This document shows, piece by piece, positions 1 through 12,500 of a stretch of 12,500 bases of DNA. The notes under the pieces are model-generated. The model did no database searches. It saw nothing but the letters and a program-made list of their open reading frames with translations, and was not told where the DNA came from. The stretch's first letter is position 1. Each line of letters opens with the position of its first letter. This stretch comes from Chrysomallon squamiferum (Eukaryota; Mollusca; Gastropoda; Neomphalida; Peltospiridae), in assembly GCA_012295275.1 (NCBI GenBank), contig CM022668.1, positions 10,072,541-10,085,040 on the forward strand, written 5' to 3'. The position numbers were made by a program, and so were the translations under genes.

Positions 1-55
<55 letters not shown>

Positions 56-97
56 CACTCTCTCTCTCTGTCTGTCTTTCTATCTATCTATCTCTTT
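1..97. repeat. Compound CT/CA/TCTG/TATC microsatellite
   Basis: Runs of TC, then AC to about 58, then TC, TCTG and TATC units. The repeat continues off the left edge of the window. Confidence 0.95.
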
Positions 98-305
98 TGA
101 AATTATATTTAAATGAAGCTACTGAACTGTAAACGAGTGTTTATGATGAAAACGTAGAGTGTAAATGGATGCTTCAGACCATGGAAAGAAAGAAAATTAT
201 ATTTCTCAAACATATTTCTACACTGAATATAACCTGTGTGTGTGTGTCTGCATAATTAAGTTATGTGTCTATCTTGTATAAATATATCAATGTATGTGTG
301 TGTGT

Positions 306-355
<50 letters not shown>

Positions 356-740
356 TTCGATGTATTTGAGTGCAATCGCGTGTGTACCTGTCTGTAGACA
401 TAAAAATGTCAGATTATATTACATCTGTATATGCATGTTTCTGTACTCTTGCAGCAGTGTTTTAACTATATATTTATTCATTCAAGTGTTCCTTGTTTGA
501 CCTGTGTTATTAGATGAGTCAGTTGAAATATTCACAGTGTATGTATCTCGTCTCTTCTCGTGTTCATACATGCGTCTACAGATATAAATGTGTACGTTTC
601 TTGTTTCAGTAGAATGTTGCATGCTTATATTTGTCTTCTGTGTTTCTAATCATTTAGTTATTTATTTGTTTGTTTGTTTGTTATTGTTGTTTTTTTTCTT
701 TTCGTAATCTACTTTTCAAATATATACGAAGCTTTTTATA
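98..740. other. Upstream intergenic stretch, no gene seen
   Basis: AT-rich sequence with a (TG)n microsatellite at 295-352 and short TTTG runs at 666-682. Open frames here translate the TG repeat or are strings of F, Y and I. I see no splice signals tied to a conserved protein segment. Confidence 0.7.
295..352. repeat. (TG)n microsatellite
   Basis: Nearly uninterrupted TG dinucleotides with one CG interruption (TTCG). Confidence 0.95.
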
Positions 741-843
741 ACATTTTTTTTTCATTATTTTTTTTTTTTTTTTTTTTAATTAATTTATTTATTTATTTTT
801 TTATTTTATTCTTTTTTATTTATTTATATTATTTATATTATAT

Positions 844-882
<39 letters not shown>

Positions 883-894
883 ATTTTTTTTTTT
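741..894. repeat. Poly-T and (TA)n low-complexity tract
   Basis: T-runs at 743-752 and 757-777, then T/A-rich repeats, then (TA)n about 846-883 ending in a T-run. It abuts the T-run terminator-like end of the minus-strand tRNA-like element. Confidence 0.9.
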
Positions 895-1033
895 AAAAAA
901 AAGTATTTGTTGGTGTGGAGGAATCTAATCCTAAATCTACCACACATTACTGAACTTGACGAGATCACTAACCACTGAGCCACACCAGATTATTTTATAA
1001 AGTAATCAACATTAAACATTTTATTTTCCTTTA
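895..1033 (-). mobile_element. tRNA-derived SINE-like unit, copy 1
   Basis: Read on the minus strand, 987-911 begins TGGTGTG and ends CACACCA, a perfect 7-bp end pairing. It has a good A box, TGGCTCAGTGG (982-972), and a degraded B box resembling GATTAGATTCC. A run of eight T on the minus strand (902-895) follows, as after a Pol III gene. The D and T stems do not pair properly, so it is a tRNA-derived SINE head or tRNA pseudogene, not a working tRNA. Sequence before the A box (to about 1033) is shared with copy 2. Confidence 0.5.
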
Positions 1034-1043
1034 TTTTATTCTT

Positions 1044-1172
1044 TGGGAGGGTTTGGGGGCAATCAGTCGATGATCCTGTTACACTTCACATTGCTTGACG
1101 AGATCACTAACCACTGAGCTACACAAAATTATTTTATAAAATTATCAACATCAAACATTTCACTTTACTTTT
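1044..1172 (-). mobile_element. tRNA-derived SINE-like unit, copy 2
   Basis: On the minus strand it carries the A box TAGCTCAGTGG (1121-1111), a perfect match to the Pol III A-box consensus, followed by TTAGTGATCTCGTCAAG, identical to copy 1. About 79 bases (1094-1172) align with copy 1 at 955-1033, offset by 139 bases. The B-box region (around 1068) is poorly preserved. A G-rich stretch (GGGAGGGTTTGGGGG) lies at its far end. Confidence 0.45.
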
Positions 1173-1367
1173 CTTCTTTTACATATTAACTGCTGTACAC
1201 GACGCTAGTGAAAATAATGTTTTGATTTCTATACCTGCTTTTGAAAACTGTCTGGTTACGCCCTGAAGTGTGTGTTTGTCATTCAATGTATATCTACACT
1301 TAACATTCACACTGCTTCCATTCAACCATTACATAAACACAGCCTTTTGTTTTGTGTTATTATTATT

Positions 1368-1411
<44 letters not shown>

Positions 1412-1664
1412 ATATATATGTTATAATTCTTGTCTTCTTTTGTTGGCGTTTCTAATACTAATATATTATATATTTGTTTTTCAAACAGACAGTCTAAAAA
1501 TAAACTACCATCATTATATTAATCATGTAACTTTTTTAAACCAGTTTTACAAGTTATCTCTGTGTGACCTAGTTATTATTTTCTGTATCGGTGTGTACCT
1601 GTGTATCTACCTGTAACTATACTTCCTGCTTGACAGAAATGAAAAAGAAAGAAAGAAGATAAAA
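1173..1664 (+). other. 5' flank of the receptor gene
   Basis: Should contain the proximal promoter and/or 5'UTR, but I cannot place a start site. Holds a compound (TTA)n/(ATC)n microsatellite at 1358-1410 running into (TA)n. Open frames across it are repeat translations (poly-I, poly-S). An upstream untranslated exon cannot be excluded. Confidence 0.5.
1358..1420. repeat. (TTA)n/(ATC)n/(TA)n microsatellite
   Basis: TTA units change to about 14 ATC units, ending in TATATATAT. Confidence 0.95.
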
Positions 1665-9949
<8,285 letters not shown>

Positions 9950-10108
9950 TGTGCACAGCATAATTTTTATAAAACCAGACATCTTACATGTTATGAGATC
10001 TGCAGTATATTAATTATTGTCCAAAAATTACTACTACCACTAATACTACAACTAATAGTACTGATAATTATACTAATACTAATACTAATAGTACAACTGC
10101 TGCTGCTA

Positions 10109-10159
<51 letters not shown>

Positions 10160-10163
10160 ATAC

Positions 10164-10197
<34 letters not shown>

Positions 10198-10380
10198 TAA
10201 TAATAATAAATAAATAATAGACAAACCAAATCACACTGCTGAAATTACTTAGCACGGTTCCTAGGAACGTGTACATTATCACGTAACTGATATTACTGAA
10301 CCATTCCTCTATATCATCATTTCTCTCTTCAAAAATGTTTTTAAGTTTTCTAAACTAATTGTCTAATTTACTGTTTGGAG
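9950..10380 (+). other. Proximal 3'UTR/3' flank with (ACT)n/(AAT)n
   Basis: Contains degenerate ACT/AAT/GCT triplets from about 10028, pure (ACT)n at 10114-10159 and (AAT)n at 10161-10210. AATAAA hexamers at 10189, 10205 and 10209 lie inside the repeat and could serve for polyadenylation, but I cannot choose among them. A 12-bp perfect palindrome, GTTCCTAGGAAC, is at 10257-10268. Confidence 0.7.
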
Positions 10381-10484
10381 TTATGAACATGGACTGTTCT
10401 TCGCCCACTTTTGTCTGAGATAATCAAAACGATCAGGAAGAAATCTTTTAGCGTGTTCATCATTGAAATCAGTCAGTGTTCGAT
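10381..10484 (-). CDS. Possible terminal coding exon of an unknown minus-strand gene
   Basis: On the minus strand, TTCTCACAG at 10493-10485 looks like a splice acceptor. After it a phase-1 frame runs 33 codons to a TAA (10383-10381). The peptide is rich in charged and aromatic residues, for example FNDEHAKRFLPDRFDYLRQK, unlike the repeat-derived frames nearby. Base composition here is about 38% GC, above the surrounding sequence. I do not recognise the family. No partner exon upstream on that strand and no AATAAA soon after the stop were found. It could be a chance frame or a relic. Confidence 0.3.
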
Positions 10485-10907
10485 CTGTGAGAACTTTTAA
10501 TTTAATGATTATTAATAATTTGTTTACACATAACAGCTATATGTGCTACTAACTGCACACAAAGAAAATAACTGCTGCCTATTTCTGAACAAAAGACTGA
10601 GTAGCTATCTCGCCTGGTTAAACGTACACAAAAAGTCACGTAAGAAAAAATAAAATAAAAAGATAATAATACTGATAACTGTTATTTAGTAAAATGTAAT
10701 AATATCGAAATATGAGTTTACTTATATTCATGTCTTCTTTTTGTTTTAAAATATTGTTACACAGATGTATGTTATTTTATAAATACATACTCATATTTAT
10801 CTGCCATTTAACCTTTTTTTTTTTTTTTTTTTTGGTATTGTTTATGTCATATTTTCGTCTTTTGTTTCTATTTTGATCAAAATACATATCTTCATCCATA
10901 CATACCC

Positions 10908-10989
10908 ATATATATATATATATATATATATAGATATAGATACATATATAAACATACATATACATATATATATATATAAAAAACACCCT

Positions 10990-11030
<41 letters not shown>
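10908..11030. repeat. (TA)n with TACA variants
   Basis: Two (TA)n blocks separated by GATA/TACA variants and an AAAAACACCC spacer. Self-complementary. Confidence 0.93.
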
Positions 11031-11035
<5 letters not shown>

Positions 11036-11169
11036 CCCATATACAAATCACTTACTGAAACATAGATGCAAACTTTTATAAGACTGAGTAAACATTTCGA
11101 CTGCTTGCAATTCGCCCAGAAATATTAATACTAAAACATGATACTGCAAATATATTTCGACAAATGCAA

Positions 11170-11212
11170 ATAATAATAATAATAATAATAATAATATATA
11201 TATATATATATA
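11170..11212. repeat. (AAT)n and (TA)n microsatellite
   Basis: About eight AAT units followed by about eight TA units. Confidence 0.93.
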
Positions 11213-11700
11213 AACAAATAAGAAAATATTCACTAGTAGTTAAATAAATAAAAAAATAGTAGTAAAAGTACACAAGTAGTAGTATTAGTAGTAGTAGCAG
11301 CAGCAGCAGTTGCAGTAATTGTAATAGTCTTATTAATAGTAACAGTAAGATTAATAGTGTTAAAAATTGTATAAATTGAAGTATTACTATTATGTGTTTC
11401 CTGAAACACCATTAGTAATAAAATACAGAAACATTGTTCTGAGAAATAATTCATTTCAGTACCATGTCTTCATTCAAGATGTTCTGTGAAACACCTTTAG
11501 ATATTTCATAAACTCTGTTGGCTGCTACACAAACAGTATTTGTTCTGCATCAGACATTGCAAATAAAACAGTTCCTATACTTAGTGTGTAACGCACACTT
11601 GTTTTGCATATCTAGATATACTATCATTATTCCTATGTATTATTTTTCTTATTCAGTTCAGAGGAACCTCACTGAATTTCAATAAACAACACACTCAGTT

Positions 11701-12126
11701 TATTTAAGTTGGCATCTTTGTGTAAATGTCACTAAACAAAATATAGACATTAACTACGTTTTCAATATTCATATTTAGTGTACCCGGAAGTAATTCGTTG
11801 TCTATGTGAGACTGATCTGGCACTGAAACTATTTCATAGATACAATCAGAAAGATAACTGTCGTGTACAAATCCAGGGTTATTCAACAGTTAAGATTATA
11901 TTACTGAAATGTAAAAGAAAACAGTGTCTTTCTGTTGTCATGATTAAATGTTATCTATGACAAGTTTTTTTTTTTTCAGTGTCTGTTAACTAAATGTAAG
12001 AAATCCGGGACAGCTTGGACCACCTAGCAATTAACAGTGTAGAAATAATTTTCATTGAGCTGTTTTTTGTATCTATTATTTTTTTAATTAGCCAGAACTT
12101 CCGCAGACATTATAATGCCATTTGAG
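11701..12126. other. Unique 3' flank with overlapping short open frames
   Basis: A + frame (11778-11960) and a minus frame (11886-11704) overlap. Both encode 60 residues of mixed composition, neither recognised. A TTTAG acceptor-like site precedes the + frame at 11774-11778. I do not call either as a gene. Confidence 0.5.
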
Positions 12127-12198
12127 ATGCACGTGTCCCTAGCACTTTACATGCACGTGTTCCAAGCATTTGACATGCACGTGTTCCACGTGTTGCTA
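12127..12198. repeat. Three-copy 24-bp tandem repeat with CACGTG boxes
   Basis: Units begin ATGCACGTGT at 12127, 12151 and 12175, exactly 24 bases apart. The first two are closely similar along their length; the third diverges after 13 bases and contains a further CACGTG. CACGTG occurs at 12130, 12154, 12178 and 12187. CACGTG is the canonical E-box and contains the ACGTG core of hypoxia elements. Any regulatory role is inference. Confidence 0.8.
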
Positions 12199-12500
12199 AT
12201 GTTTGTGATACGGAATTCTGAAAATATTTAGAAATATGATTGCATCTGAACGACCTGGTAATTGTTTGTCTGCAATGAACAGTTTAAAATAAACTGAATG
12301 TACACAGTCTCAGGCATTATGTTGTTTATTTATTTCGTATATCCATTTAGCATCTTTATAATAATGAAACAGTTTTCTAATCCAATAGAGCCATTTTATG
12401 TTCTAAAGACAAATGCATCGGGTAGGTTGAGATAGTTTTGTTACGTGTCAAAAACATAAATTGTTTTTTAAAAAATAACAAATCAGGGTATTACAAACAT
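12199..12500. other. Right-hand flank, nothing coding seen
   Basis: AT-rich unique sequence. AATAAA at 12288-12293, followed by a T/G-rich stretch (ATGTTGTTTATTT near 12319), could be a distal poly(A) site for the + strand gene if its 3'UTR extends this far. Confidence 0.45.

Larger units (their letters stand above)
10485..11700. other. 3' flank rich in microsatellites, no clear gene
   Basis: Contains a T-run (10813-10833), (TA)n blocks (about 10908-11030), (AAT)n/(TA)n (11170-11212) and degenerate AGT/AGC triplets (11256-11355). Open frames here encode poly-I/Y or are repeat-derived. AATAAA hexamers at 11417, 11562 and 11681 are candidate poly(A) signals for a long 3'UTR. Confidence 0.65.

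Noticed and set aside
911-987. Functional tRNA gene on the minus strand
   Set aside because: The ends pair and the A box is good, but the D and T stems do not form and the B box is degraded.
1044-1061. Possible G-quadruplex
   Set aside because: Only three G-runs are present (GGG, GGG, GGGGG), fewer than the usual four.
10257-10268. Palindrome GTTCCTAGGAAC as a STAT-like site (TTCN4GAA)
   Set aside because: A single 12-bp palindrome downstream of the gene, with no other supporting context.

Overview
The window is animal nuclear DNA. It is AT-rich, crowded with simple repeats, and holds one multi-exon gene with GT-AG introns, nearly all in phase 1. The encoded protein and two tRNA-derived SINE-like units point to a lophotrochozoan, most likely a mollusc. 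That is an inference from protein architecture and repeat style, and I cannot name a species.

The one well-supported gene lies on the + strand. Fourteen coding exons between 1665 and 9949 join without a frame break into a 725-residue predicted type I membrane receptor. In order it has: a signal peptide (exon 1), an eight-cysteine EGF-like module (exon 2), a fucolectin/F5-8-type-C-like (FTP) domain split over exons 3 and 4, eight more eight-cysteine EGF-like modules with one per exon (exons 5-12), a transmembrane segment (exon 13), and a 96-residue cytoplasmic tail (exon 14). The tail has four tyrosine motifs, including an ITAM-like pair. This resembles the MEGF10/Draper/CED-1 and scavenger receptor class F group, but an FTP domain stands near the N-terminus. 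I saw no EMI domain. Recognition of cell surfaces or particles coupled to tyrosine-kinase signalling is the natural inference.

Layout: 1-1664 is upstream sequence with microsatellites, poly-T/AT tracts and two tRNA-like SINE units on the minus strand. 1665-9949 is the receptor gene, whose introns carry (GA)n, (AAT)n/(ATT)n, (ACT)n, (GGAT)n and poly-T tracts. In one case an (ATT)n tract runs straight into a splice acceptor, and a complementary (AAT)n tract lies downstream of the same exon. 9950-12500 is 3'-flanking or 3'UTR sequence with several AATAAA signals, more microsatellites, a possible small minus-strand terminal exon (10381-10484), and a 24-bp tandem repeat with CACGTG boxes (12127-12198).

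Most long open frames in the window are translations of microsatellites, not genes. I found no rRNA gene, no intact tRNA gene, no CRISPR array and no autonomous transposon ORF. The most unusual features are the complementary repeats around exon 5, the ITAM-like tail, a ninth cysteine in one EGF module, and several small alternative-splice possibilities.
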